A stretch of DNA of 64,000 bases from Sphingobacterium sp. Its GTDB lineage: Bacteria > Bacteroidota > Bacteroidia > Sphingobacteriales > Sphingobacteriaceae. This document shows, piece after piece, positions 33,245-42,584 of this stretch. A program made the position numbers and the translations under genes. How positions within the stretch are numbered: the stretch's first letter is position 1; each line of letters opens with the position of its first letter. The notes beneath the pieces were generated by a model. That model searched no databases. It had not been told where the DNA came from and saw only the letters and a list, made by a program, of their open reading frames with translations. Location of the stretch: the NCBI GenBank assembly GCA_031253985.1, contig JAIRVH010000042.1, forward strand, positions 93,916 to 157,915, written 5' to 3'.

Positions 33245-33803
33245 AATATTCTTTTTCTAATGTGACAACCTGATTCAATTCATAAAAATCGTCGAGAATG
33301 AAATCGGGTCTAAATTTAGGGTCTGAAATTCGGTCTTTTTTGCGTTCTTCGTGATTACGATCTACCAAAATAGTTTTGCAGCCCGCGGCTCTGCCAGCAC
33401 CTATATCATTCAGAATGTCGCCGATCATCCACGATTTTTTTAAGTCGATATGAAGCTCTTTCGCTGCTAGCAATAACATTCCCGGTAACGGCTTGCGACA
33501 GCTACACTGGAGCTCGTTCGCTATATCGCTATGTGGACAGTAATAAAAGCCGTCCACCTTGATACGTTCAGCCATGAGCTGTTTTCGAAGCTCAGAAAAA
33601 GCAATTGCCAAATCTTCTTCCGTAAAATAGCGCCGTGCAATACCCGATTGGTTGCTGACTATAATTAACTTATAACCTCGTTTTTGCAGAAGTCTTAAGG
33701 AATTGAATATATCGGGGTAGCATGCAACCCTTTTCGGATCCACGTTGTAAGGCACATCTTTGATGAGCGTTCCATCCTTATCTAAAAATATTGCTTTTTC
33801 CAT
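33237..33803 (-). CDS. gmhB: D-glycero-D-manno-heptose 1,7-bisphosphate phosphatase
   Basis: A 188-residue HAD-IIIA phosphatase: 'FLDKDGTLIKD' with nucleophile Asp8 and acid/base Asp10, Thr/Ser in 'IIVSNQSGI', the zinc-loop Cys/His set of the GmhB type ('YYCPHS' and 'CSCRKPLPGML'), and 'MIGDILNDIGAGRAAG' with the metal Asp residues. It removes the 7-phosphate from heptose bisphosphate between the two HldE steps. It lies 3 nt after the GT4-GmhA fusion and overlaps hldE. Confidence 0.93.
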   Translation of the reverse strand: MEKAIFLDKDGTLIKDVPYNVDPKRVACYPDIFNSLRLLQKRGYKLIIVSNQSGIARRYFTEEDLAIAFSELRKQLMAERIKVDGFYYCPHSDIANELQCSCRKPLPGMLLLAAKELHIDLKKSWMIGDILNDIGAGRAAGCKTILVDRNHEERKKDRISDPKFRPDFILDDFYELNQVVTLEKEYYE

Positions 33804-33806
33804 GGG

Positions 33807-35663
33807 TTAGGCGATCAGTTTTTTTTGTACTAGGATACGTTCATTTCCCTCTGTTTGGGCAACCATTTGTTGTTCTACAAGTGCACAGAGCTGGTGGATT
33901 ATATGAAGTTGTACTTCCTGGATGCGGGCTGTATTGTCCGATGGCACAATCAGGTTGTGCTCGCCGTACTGCGCTGCCTCGCCACCGTCCTGCCCCAATA
34001 GATTTGCACAGATGATTCCTGATTGATTGGCTTCTTTTAGTGCATTGATAATATTTGCTGAATTCCCACTGGTACTGAGGCATATCAGCATATCGCCAGA
34101 TTGTCCAAGCGCCTGTACTTGCCTCGAAAATACCGTGTCGTAGCCAAAGTCGTTGGCCCAGGCGGTCATGACCGAAACGTCGGTATTGAGCGATATCACC
34201 GGATATCCCGGGCGCTGCTGTATCGCAAAGCGTCCCACCAGTTCAGCAGCGAAGTGCTGGCTCTCTGCAGCACTGCCGCCATTGCCACAGATCATGATTT
34301 TCCTTTTCCCTCGCAGCACCGAAACCATTTTCGATGACAGTCGGGCAATCCCGCCAGCCATAACTTCTGCTGCCCTCTCAAAGGTTTGTGATGAGCCGAT
34401 GAAACTCTGTTTTATCTGATAAATTGCTTCTTTTTCGCTCGTCTTTGGTAGGCATTGTTCATAGAGCCTGGCTATACTTTCAGTAACGGTTTTCCAGGTA
34501 AAAGATTTGACGTGGCGCAGTGCGTTAACAGAAAATTTTAGGCGCTTACGGTCATTGCTTACCAATTCGATAATAGCCGAGGATAATTGTTGTGGCTGCT
34601 GTGGGGGCACAAGTGTACCGGTTTCCTCATGGCGGACAGTGAACGATATTCCTCCGACATCGGCACCGATTACCGGTGTGCCGCAAGCCATTGATTCCAA
34701 TGGTGTAATTCCGAAAGGCTCATACCAGGGCGTCGTAATAAATAACTCACTTGCAGCATAGAAATATTTGAGTTTATCGCGATCCTTTTGTCCCGTAAAA
34801 ATGACTTTATCTTTGATATTGAGTTCGGTACAAAGATGTTGCAAATATTCATATTCTTTCAGGTCATCGACCGAATCAAAGTTGCCGCCCACAATTAAAA
34901 GCCTAAGTTCAGGTAATGCGTGTTGCGCGTGTGAAAATGCCTCAATGACGTTGTCGATTCCTTTGCGTCTGACCATTCGACCTAGCTGTAAAATATAAGT
35001 GAAGGAAGGATCTAGGCCCAATTTTCCCTTTGCCTCGGTACGGTCTATCGGATGAAAATCAGTAGGATTGTAACCACAGGGGATAATCTCTATCTTATCC
35101 TGTGGCGCCTGATAATGTTGAATAAGATCTTTTAGGTCGTTTGGGCATTCTGCTATAATACGCTCCGCCGCCCAAATAATATCCTTTTCAATTTTTTCAC
35201 GTATTTTCGGAAACTTATCCGAGCAGCCCTGATGCATTCTACGCACTGCGCCTAAGGCGTGGAAGGTAATTACAAAAGGTATTTTTAACTGTTTTTTTAT
35301 CTCCATGGCCACTATGCCCGAAAGCCAGAAATGAGCATGGACCAAATGATAATTCAATTGGTTGTGAGTAATAAAATCAATCATATTCGTGCTGAACTCT
35401 TCCATGTGATCATAGAGCTCCTCTTTTGGCAAATCCTTTGTTGGCCCTGCTAAGATATGAACAACGCGGATATTGGGCTTCCAGTTGACGATCTGTTCTT
35501 GACGCTGATTTTCTGCTCTCGTATAAATATCGACCTGGTAACCCATTAGAGCAAGTTGCTTGGCTACTTCGGCCACATACACATTTTGTCCACCACTATC
35601 TTTGCCGCCCAGTGTGGCGAGTGGCGAGGCATGATCACTAATAAAAGCTAATTTTTTTTTCAT
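33807..35663 (-). CDS. GT4 glycosyltransferase fused to GmhA-type sedoheptulose 7-phosphate isomerase
   Basis: A 618-residue two-domain protein. Residues 1 to about 405 are a GT4 transferase: 'LGGKDSGGQNVYVAEVAKQL', 'LGRMVRRKGIDNVIEAF', 'PWYEPFGITPLESMACGTPV', close to the sucrose-synthase-like branch. Residues about 415-610 are a SIS domain with GmhA hallmarks: 'CGNGGSAAESQHFAAELVGRF' region (C459 to F478, with Glu474 at the site of the catalytic Glu), 'LSTSGNSANI', and 'EVQLHIIHQLC' with His590 at the catalytic His. GmhA makes D-glycero-D-manno-heptose 7-phosphate. Fusing the first pathway enzyme to a transferase is unusual. No frameshift joins the halves; the linker is continuous. Confidence 0.92.
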   Translation of the reverse strand: MKKKLAFISDHASPLATLGGKDSGGQNVYVAEVAKQLALMGYQVDIYTRAENQRQEQIVNWKPNIRVVHILAGPTKDLPKEELYDHMEEFSTNMIDFITHNQLNYHLVHAHFWLSGIVAMEIKKQLKIPFVITFHALGAVRRMHQGCSDKFPKIREKIEKDIIWAAERIIAECPNDLKDLIQHYQAPQDKIEIIPCGYNPTDFHPIDRTEAKGKLGLDPSFTYILQLGRMVRRKGIDNVIEAFSHAQHALPELRLLIVGGNFDSVDDLKEYEYLQHLCTELNIKDKVIFTGQKDRDKLKYFYAASELFITTPWYEPFGITPLESMACGTPVIGADVGGISFTVRHEETGTLVPPQQPQQLSSAIIELVSNDRKRLKFSVNALRHVKSFTWKTVTESIARLYEQCLPKTSEKEAIYQIKQSFIGSSQTFERAAEVMAGGIARLSSKMVSVLRGKRKIMICGNGGSAAESQHFAAELVGRFAIQQRPGYPVISLNTDVSVMTAWANDFGYDTVFSRQVQALGQSGDMLICLSTSGNSANIINALKEANQSGIICANLLGQDGGEAAQYGEHNLIVPSDNTARIQEVQLHIIHQLCALVEQQMVAQTEGNERILVQKKLIA

Positions 35664-35674
35664 AATACAATGTA

Positions 35675-36616
35675 TTAGTTAATTTTTTTGTTGATTAAAT
35701 ATTCCCATTGTTGCGTAAAACGGGTAATATCAAAAAGCTCCCGGGCTTTATGCTGTGCACGTGCACTTAATTGTTGCGCGTGTAGCGGATCGCTTAGCAA
35801 CATATTCATTTTGGTGATCAGCTCGTCGACATCTAACCCGATATATCCGGTTTTTCCATTTTCGATGACAGTCGATAGTTCTGTTGTTGCTAATCCAATT
35901 ATAGGGAGCCCAACCATCATGGCTTCGCAGATTGCTAAACCAAGGCTCGTGTAACGTATAGGGTTAAAAAAGAAACGGTAATCTTTAATGAAGTCAGGCA
36001 ACTGCGGATGTAGCACTTCACGCTCGCCGTATGGTGCATTATCCATACCAATGAGATCTAGTGGTACTTGCTTCTGCACGCGTTCAAAGATATCGCTGCC
36101 AAGCATACGTCCGCGGGAAGGAAGATTATTAATGACAACGATGCCCTTTTTTAGTCTGCCGTTATAGGTAACCCCGTGGATATCGACACCATGGCTGATT
36201 ACACGAACGTCTGGAATGTTTGTCTTCCACATTAGATTGTTAAAATGTGTAACATGGACCAGTGTAACAGCTGGATTTGTTACAGGGTGGATTTCATCAC
36301 AGGGATGATGCCAGGGCGGATCATGTTCGATATAAATCTTGGGCAATAGTTGCTGTGCTTCTGACAAGATCATGTATTGATCTTCCAGATAATTTTCATC
36401 ACATTGAAACAAGATAAGATCGAACTCAAGATTACGTACCTCAAAGGCAGGGACTTCGATGACATTTTTACCGAAGGGAAACGTGTTGCCTCTTCCGACG
36501 TATCGTGGTCCTCTTTCAGGTGTGTAAGGGACGTACAAAATATAATCTCCTTGTGATAAATAATATAAGTAGGAGCCATGAATATGCCAAGTCAGGATAC
36601 GGGGTTTTTGTGCCAT
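35675..36616 (-). CDS. glycosyltransferase, GT4-like
   Basis: A 313-residue protein with GT-B features: 'VISHGVDIHGV' at the domain boundary and the C-terminal donor-site stretch 'TSLGLAICEAMMVGLPIIGL' (E-x7-E-like motif of GT4), then 'VIENGKTGYIGLDVDEL'. The N-terminal half ('LTWHIHGSYLYYLSQG', 'YIEHDPPWHHPCDEIHP') is unusual and not typical of LPS transferases. No signal peptide. It is the first gene of the minus-strand heptose operon, 11 nt before the GT4-GmhA fusion. Donor and acceptor unknown. Confidence 0.82.
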   Translation of the reverse strand: MAQKPRILTWHIHGSYLYYLSQGDYILYVPYTPERGPRYVGRGNTFPFGKNVIEVPAFEVRNLEFDLILFQCDENYLEDQYMILSEAQQLLPKIYIEHDPPWHHPCDEIHPVTNPAVTLVHVTHFNNLMWKTNIPDVRVISHGVDIHGVTYNGRLKKGIVVINNLPSRGRMLGSDIFERVQKQVPLDLIGMDNAPYGEREVLHPQLPDFIKDYRFFFNPIRYTSLGLAICEAMMVGLPIIGLATTELSTVIENGKTGYIGLDVDELITKMNMLLSDPLHAQQLSARAQHKARELFDITRFTQQWEYLINKKIN

Positions 36617-37088
36617 ATTATTTTTTATTTAACATTCTCTCGTGCGTCCATGTCGGTAACAACCATAGATGGAGATCATGTATTCTTAACCTTTGTCTGA
36701 TGAACGGTTGCAAGAACAACTTGGTTTAATGGACTAATACTCAATTATATGTATGAAGTACTTTATTCCTGGTATTAATTCTGTGAAATTTGTTTTATTA
36801 ACAGCTGATTATTTCATTAAAAGAAAAGGTTCTGGATTTTATCGTTTCGTACTACAAGGATTGACAGGAGTCTTCAGTCTTGGTTAATAACAGCATGTTT
36901 TATGCACAGGTTGCTTGGATTGTAAAATGCAAAGCATCTATTGGTTAAGTTCGTTTTATGAACTAATTTACACGGTGCGTACTAGTACTAATAGTTGCTG
37001 ATTTTTACCCAAAATTTGCAGACGCACAACCTTTCCGTTTCTTGTACTGTTCAACATTCAAATAGTTCAAAACTTAAACTCATCAGAT
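36617..37088. other. gene-free AT-rich divergent region
   Basis: The 472 nt between the heptose operon (minus) and the lipoprotein (plus) hold no convincing frame, no exact TAnnTTTG box near either start and no strong hairpin. It must contain both promoters. Confidence 0.5.
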
Positions 37089-37295
37089 ATGAAAAAAATT
37101 AGTGTATTGATATTGGCAGTCCTCGGGCTTTGGGGATGTGCTAATAGTGGCAACAAAGGAAATGACGCAAATGGGAGCTATGACTCTTCTGCCCATGTGG
37201 ACGATGGGCAGTCAGGCGCGGTCGCCAATGACTCTTTAGGCCGTGACAGTACGGATTCTCTCCAAAGGCAACCCTCGCCGGCTAAACCTGACTAA
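37089..37295 (+). CDS. small lipoprotein
   Basis: A 68-residue protein with a lipoprotein signal peptide: 'MKKISVLILAVLGLWGC' with the lipobox Cys17. The mature part is low-complexity, Asp/Ser/Asn-rich ('DDGQSGAVANDSLGRDSTD'), with no fold apparent. It starts 30 nt before the mechanosensitive channel's start region and is probably cotranscribed with it. Its role is unknown; it may be a periplasmic or outer-membrane tether. Confidence 0.75.
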   Translation: MKKISVLILAVLGLWGCANSGNKGNDANGSYDSSAHVDDGQSGAVANDSLGRDSTDSLQRQPSPAKPD

Positions 37296-37324
37296 AGAAT
37301 AAAGTTGTTAAAATAAAAAAGAGA

Positions 37325-39478
37325 ATGGTAAAAAGTGTAAATTCAATCATTTTTTCAATGCTTAGGCTAAGTTGGATACTCCAGCTTAGCCTCTTTTGTT
37401 CTGTTGTTCGTGGTCAAAAGATCGATTCAATCCCGGCAGCAGCCGATTCGGTAGCTGTGCGGGATTCACTGCCTGAAAATCCACTGGCCACTGCACGAAC
37501 GTATCTTGAACAATGGCGCAGCCAAGTCGATCATTATTATACAGCATTTGACAGCGTAAAACGTGGAGCGGCTTGGCAGCGTGGAGAGGGGGATAAAGGG
37601 GGGGCAACGGGTGTCCAAAGCTATATACGACAGGTCAAGCCTTCTGTACTGTTGCTACGTGGCAAAGTTGATGTGCTACGGAAGCAAACGGTGCCGCAAG
37701 ACTCAACAGCATCCTCCTGGAATGCTGTCCAAGACAGTGTAGCGACTTTGCAACGAGATATTGAGTCGCTGTTATTGGATATGGAAGACTTAAACACCAA
37801 AGCACAACAGCAACAAAACCTTGTTCAAACGTCACAGACAGCGACATCTTGGAGATATTGGAAAAGTATTATACAAAAGAATCTCGAGCAGGACGGTTTG
37901 TCTCAACGTTATTATGATAGTGCTTGGGACGGACGTTTTCTTCTGCTGATATTGAGCCTAGCTTATTTCTACTGGCTTTATCAGATGCGAAAGCGTGAAA
38001 TCGGTGCGCAAGAACAGCTTCCTTTACATCGAAACAAACCTTGGTGGATCCCTATTCTGAAATTCGCCGTTTTTTTTCTTATTCTTTTACCGCTCACATC
38101 TTTTCGTGTTCCAGTAATTGTAATCGAGTTGAGCTATTTATTGATTTTTGGCTTTTTGTACCTGCTCACTACCGCACAGCTGTCAGATGCTAAAATAAGG
38201 ATGATGCAATTTGTTTTCCTTTATTACGTCCTCTTGCTGATCGTAAATCTGGTAGTGGACATAGACTGGATTTCGAGGATCGCTTCGTTAATGGTCGGTG
38301 TGATCGGCATCAGGCTCGTTTGGGTGCTTGGACGAAAAAAAAATGGCAAAGTCCCTTTCGATTCCTTGCGCCCTTTTGCCCGTTGGGGGCTTTTAGTAAT
38401 CATGACGGCTGCGATACTATTTAATTTGTTCGGCTTCTTAAATTTAGCACGTACCTGCAGTATTGCTGCTGGTGTGGGTCTACTTCAGGCTTTATCGTTA
38501 CATGCTTTTCGGGATATGATGTCTCATGATCTGCTAAATTCCTATGAGAATGCTAAAGAAGGACATTTTGTAAGCAGATTTGATAAGGAAAAGATGATTA
38601 CCGCATTGCATCGTGTAATCGGACTTTTTTCTACGATATTGGTCATTATCATTTGGGCCAATACGCTCCATATGACCAGTGAAATCCGTAGACTTTTTGA
38701 TCGTCTGCTTCACAGTAACCATTCCGTTGGAAGTATCACTTACACCTATGGTGACGTGCTTTTAGCCTTTGCGGTTATCTGGACGGCAAACTGGATCCAG
38801 AAGAATTTAAAGGATCTGCTTGATCAGCCGGCGGCAAAGATAAATCAGCGCCGTACAGCATTACTGCCGCTTGTCCGCGTGGTTATCTTTATTGCCGGCT
38901 TTTTGATAGGGATCCGTATTCTAGGTCTGGGAGTTGATAAGCTTACTGTTATTGTTGGAGCACTAAGTGTCGGAATCGGTTTAGGTCTTCAAAATATTAT
39001 AAATAATTTTGTTTCCGGCGTTATTTTGGTGTTCGAACGTCCTTTTAAAGTTGGGGACTATGTGGAACTTGCCGACAAGAAGGGTCAGGTTCTGCAGGTG
39101 GGTATTCGTTCCAGTACTTTACTTACTGATCAGGGGGCGCAGGTAATTATTCCCAATGGAGACCTTCTTTCGGGACGCCTGGTCAACTGGACATTTGAGG
39201 AATCGGATATTCGCTTGAATCTGCAACTTACCATTGTAACGGGCCGCGATATTGAGGAATGGAAAAAATGGCTGGCGGAGCGTATTGTCGAGTTCCGAGA
39301 AATTGATCATGGTCTTCCTATAAAGATTCTTACGAAAGATATTACCGCGGATGCCTATGTTGTATCGATTCAAGTAGGTATACAGCATGTACAACAAATA
39401 GAAAATTTTCGGAGCAGCTTTCTTGAAAAAGTAAAAGCTGAAGCAATGCTTCATGATTCTAAAGTGACTTCAGCCTAG
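37325..39478 (+). CDS. large MscS-family mechanosensitive ion channel
   Basis: A 717-residue protein: signal peptide (1 to about 30), a periplasmic helical region (about 35-195), some nine to eleven membrane segments, then the MscS core. The pore-lining helix is Gly/Ala-rich ('IVGALSVGIGLGLQNIINNF'), followed by 'VSGVILVFERPFKVGDYVEL' and the beta domain ('VLQVGIRSSTLLTDQGAQVI', 'IIPNGDLLSGRLVNWT'). It gates in response to membrane tension and releases solutes upon hypo-osmotic shock. The large N-terminal part resembles the MscK/YnaI-like expanded forms. Confidence 0.92.
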   Translation: MVKSVNSIIFSMLRLSWILQLSLFCSVVRGQKIDSIPAAADSVAVRDSLPENPLATARTYLEQWRSQVDHYYTAFDSVKRGAAWQRGEGDKGGATGVQSYIRQVKPSVLLLRGKVDVLRKQTVPQDSTASSWNAVQDSVATLQRDIESLLLDMEDLNTKAQQQQNLVQTSQTATSWRYWKSIIQKNLEQDGLSQRYYDSAWDGRFLLLILSLAYFYWLYQMRKREIGAQEQLPLHRNKPWWIPILKFAVFFLILLPLTSFRVPVIVIELSYLLIFGFLYLLTTAQLSDAKIRMMQFVFLYYVLLLIVNLVVDIDWISRIASLMVGVIGIRLVWVLGRKKNGKVPFDSLRPFARWGLLVIMTAAILFNLFGFLNLARTCSIAAGVGLLQALSLHAFRDMMSHDLLNSYENAKEGHFVSRFDKEKMITALHRVIGLFSTILVIIIWANTLHMTSEIRRLFDRLLHSNHSVGSITYTYGDVLLAFAVIWTANWIQKNLKDLLDQPAAKINQRRTALLPLVRVVIFIAGFLIGIRILGLGVDKLTVIVGALSVGIGLGLQNIINNFVSGVILVFERPFKVGDYVELADKKGQVLQVGIRSSTLLTDQGAQVIIPNGDLLSGRLVNWTFEESDIRLNLQLTIVTGRDIEEWKKWLAERIVEFREIDHGLPIKILTKDITADAYVVSIQVGIQHVQQIENFRSSFLEKVKAEAMLHDSKVTSA

Positions 39479-39793
39479 CTCTTTATCGATGACTAAATCA
39501 CCTTCGTCGGGTAATCGCTGGAGTCTCATTGGATTCGTTCTCTGGTAATTCTAGATTAGGATTATCTGCAACATCTTTCGAAAGGTAATCGTGGCATTAT
39601 TTTGCAACGTCTGCGAATGCAATGATGGTTTCTTGTGGGGATTTCCCGGCAGAAATCTCCTATGAAAGAAAATAGTTAAGCCTAAAATCCAACCATTCGG
39701 AGGCGAGCCATGTTATTTGCATAATAATGTAACTCCACTAGCAGTAAACGCTGGAAGATTACCTTAAAAAGTGACACCGTAAATTGTAAAATT
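39479..39793. other. 315-nt gene-free region upstream of ligD
   Basis: No frame longer than about 20 codons looks real. A hairpin at about 39637-39660 (GGGGATTTC with GAAATCTCC, one mismatch) lacks a T tract. The 12-mer TGACACCGTAAA at 39772-39783 recurs after ligD. Confidence 0.5.
39772..39783 (+). repeat. direct repeat TGACACCGTAAA, left copy
   Basis: Identical 12-mer at 42521-42532; the two copies flank ligD exactly outside its coding region. Could be chance or a trace of a past insertion of the ligD cassette. Confidence 0.35.
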
Positions 39794-42496
39794 ATGGGCT
39801 TAACGAAATACCGCGAAAAACGCGCTGCGGGAGAGACGCCAGAACCATTTGGAGGAAAACCTAATGGAAAGGAGCTCCGCTTTGTCATCCAAAAACACGA
39901 TGCATCGCATCTCCATTATGATTTCCGTTTGGAAATGGACGGCGTTCTCAAAAGCTGGGCTGTACCAAAAGGTCCGTCCACAGATCCCGAAGTAAAGAGG
40001 CTGGCGATGATGGTCGAAGACCATCCTTATGATTACCGTAATTTTGAGGGAATTATTCCAAAAGGTCAGTATGGTGGCGGGACGGTTATCGTCTGGGATG
40101 AGGGAACCTATGAGCCAGTCGATGAAGAGGATACGGATATTTCAAAACAGGAGAAGAGTTTGCTGCATCAGCTACATTCAGGAAAATTAAAGTTTAGACT
40201 GAATGGCAATAAGCTCAAAGGTGAATTTGCGCTCGTGAAGGCTCATGGAAGGGGAGAGAACGGTTGGCTTCTTTTTAAGCTGGACGATAAGTACGCCAAT
40301 AAAAAGGATATTACATTAAAGGACAAATCGGTTATATCGGGTAAGAGTATTGCACAAATGGAAAAATCACCTGACAAGATATATGGAAAGAATATCATTA
40401 AAAAAGATACGACCGTAAAGGATAAAAAGGGAAAGGGTACCAAGAAAGCCGCTGAAATTATTGAAGATCAACTGCAGGCTGTGCCCACTGAGACCAAAAC
40501 AAAAAGCAATGTGGCAGCTCTCTTGAAAAAGGCTCCCAGACAGGCCTTCTACCAGACTTTGGACCCTATGCTTGCCACATTGGTTGATAAAGCTTTTGAC
40601 GATCAGGGCTGGGTCTATGAAGTAAAATGGGATGGCTACCGTGCTATAGCCTTTAAGAAAGGCAGTAAGCTAGAACTAAAATCAAGAAACGGTAAGAGTT
40701 TTAATGAAAAATTCTACCCGATCTATGATGCCCTAAAAAGCCTGGATGTAAACGCTGTATTGGACGGTGAGATCGTCGTACTGGGTAAAAACGGTACGGC
40801 AAATTTTGGCTCACTTCAGAACTGGCGGAGCGAAGCGGATGGCGATCTTGTCTATTACGTATTTGATATCCTTTGGTATAAAGGAAAAGATCTCAAAGAA
40901 CTGCCGCTTACAGACCGTAAGGAAATCCTGAAGGTAGTTTTACCACAAAGCAGCAACATCTTGATCAGCGAGCATTTTCATACTTCGGGCATTTCCTTTC
41001 TGGAAGAAGCCAGAAAGCTTGGACTGGAGGGTATAATGGCAAAACGAGCCGACAGTCCATATTATGCAAAGGCCCGTTCAAAGGACTGGCTTAAAATAAA
41101 AGCTAACAAAAGACAGGAAGTTGTCATCGGCGGTTATACCCTGAATGATGATTCAAGCAAGCTTTTCAGCAGTATTCTTGTCGGAGTTTATGAGGGGAAA
41201 AAATTGATTTATACTGGAAAGGTCGGTACAGGCTTCAATGAGAAGCTACAGCATGAAATGATGGCGCTTTTTAAGCCTTTAGTCATTAAAAAAGCACCAT
41301 TTGCCGAGGAACCTGATGTCAACAAACCCTCGCGTTTCCGTCCTAATCCGCCGCATGCTTCGGTAACCTGGCTCAAGCCTGAGCTGGTCTGCGAAGTAAG
41401 CTTTACGGAGATTACAAGCGATGGTGTCATGCGGCATCCGTCATTTGATGGAATGCGCGAAGATAAATCAGCAAAGAAAGTTATCCTGGAGGAGGAAACT
41501 TCAACGGAATCAGTTGTAGCGGATACATCCGCTTCGCTCGTCAAAGCTAGAGATGACAATAGGAGAAAAACCTTGCTGAACCCAAAAGATAAAATGCAGG
41601 TTCGGAAAGTAAACGGCCATGAACTGAAATTTACTAATCTAGATAAAGTGTTCTGGCCAGATGAGGGCTATACAAAGCGGGATCTGATCAATTACTACTA
41701 TCAAGCTGCGCCCTTTATACTTCCGTATTTAAAGGATAGGCCGCAGAGCATGAACCGTTTTCCAAATGGAATCGAAGGAAAAGGATTCTATTTTAAAGAC
41801 GTGACCGATACAGCTCCCGACTGGGCGGATACGTATCTTTACCACAGTGATACGGACGAAAAGGACAAACACTATCTGGTCGGAAAAGATGAAGCAACCT
41901 TACTTTATATGGCCAACCTGGGCTGCATTGAAATGAACCCCTGGAATAGTACGGTCAAAAGGCCTGATCATCCGAGTTTCTGTATAATAGATCTTGACCC
42001 TGATAAAAATTCTTTCGATCAAGTCATTGAGGCTGCTCAGGTTACAAAAAGCATACTTGATGATATGGGGGTGCCGAGTTACTGTAAAACCAGTGGTTCG
42101 ACAGGTCTCCATATTTATATTCCTTTTGGGGGGAAATATGATTACGAGCAGTCAAAGGAATTTGCGCGTGTGGTCGTTACCCTGGTACACAATGAACTTC
42201 CAGATTATACAAGTTTGGAACGGACAGTAAAAGACCGGAAAGGAAAAATGTACCTTGACTTTTTACAGAACAGACCGCACGCTACAATCGCAGCTGCGTA
42301 TTCGGTAAGACCGAAACCCGGAGCTACAGTATCGATGCCGCTGCACTGGGAAGAGGTGAAGAAGGGGCTTAAGATCAGTGATTTCAATATCCGGAACGCC
42401 ATTGCGAGGATGAACGAAATGGGAGATATCTTTAAACCGGTACTTGGAAAAGGAATCGATCTGAAAAAAGCAATTGCTAAATTTTCAGAAAAATAG
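39794..42496 (+). CDS. ligD: ATP-dependent DNA ligase D (multidomain)
   Basis: A 900-residue LigD in the order phosphoesterase (about 20-190: 'KHDASHLHYDFRLEMDGVL', 'IPKGQYGGGTV'), ligase (about 245-540: nucleophile Lys278 in 'VKWDGYRA', then 'DGEIVVL' and 'EGIMAKRADS'), polymerase (about 610-895: 'DKVFWPDEGYTKRDLINYYY', 'IIDLDPD', 'SGSTGLHIYIPF'). It repairs double-strand breaks by end joining, usually with Ku. No Ku gene is in the window. A Lys-rich linker (about 195-235) separates the first two domains. The ATG lies 10 nt after the 12-mer repeat. Confidence 0.95.
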   Translation: MGLTKYREKRAAGETPEPFGGKPNGKELRFVIQKHDASHLHYDFRLEMDGVLKSWAVPKGPSTDPEVKRLAMMVEDHPYDYRNFEGIIPKGQYGGGTVIVWDEGTYEPVDEEDTDISKQEKSLLHQLHSGKLKFRLNGNKLKGEFALVKAHGRGENGWLLFKLDDKYANKKDITLKDKSVISGKSIAQMEKSPDKIYGKNIIKKDTTVKDKKGKGTKKAAEIIEDQLQAVPTETKTKSNVAALLKKAPRQAFYQTLDPMLATLVDKAFDDQGWVYEVKWDGYRAIAFKKGSKLELKSRNGKSFNEKFYPIYDALKSLDVNAVLDGEIVVLGKNGTANFGSLQNWRSEADGDLVYYVFDILWYKGKDLKELPLTDRKEILKVVLPQSSNILISEHFHTSGISFLEEARKLGLEGIMAKRADSPYYAKARSKDWLKIKANKRQEVVIGGYTLNDDSSKLFSSILVGVYEGKKLIYTGKVGTGFNEKLQHEMMALFKPLVIKKAPFAEEPDVNKPSRFRPNPPHASVTWLKPELVCEVSFTEITSDGVMRHPSFDGMREDKSAKKVILEEETSTESVVADTSASLVKARDDNRRKTLLNPKDKMQVRKVNGHELKFTNLDKVFWPDEGYTKRDLINYYYQAAPFILPYLKDRPQSMNRFPNGIEGKGFYFKDVTDTAPDWADTYLYHSDTDEKDKHYLVGKDEATLLYMANLGCIEMNPWNSTVKRPDHPSFCIIDLDPDKNSFDQVIEAAQVTKSILDDMGVPSYCKTSGSTGLHIYIPFGGKYDYEQSKEFARVVVTLVHNELPDYTSLERTVKDRKGKMYLDFLQNRPHATIAAAYSVRPKPGATVSMPLHWEEVKKGLKISDFNIRNAIARMNEMGDIFKPVLGKGIDLKKAIAKFSEK

Positions 42497-42520
42497 CAAA
42501 AATGGCAATTCATATCAGAC

Positions 42521-42532
42521 TGACACCGTAAA
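42521..42532 (+). repeat. direct repeat TGACACCGTAAA, right copy
   Basis: Second copy of the 12-mer at 39772-39783, in the 88-nt gap between ligD and the convergent kinase gene. Confidence 0.35.
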
Positions 42533-42584
42533 AAAGAAAGAGGCTAGAAAGCAGGGGATTTCAGCCGGGTCACCCCATGTGTTT

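Noticed and set aside
36617..37088. possible small RNA in the divergent gap
   Set aside because: No paired promoter and terminator could be seen on either strand.
39497..39556. 19-codon frame upstream of ligD
   Set aside because: Too short, no ribosome site and no pattern; I list the region as gene-free.
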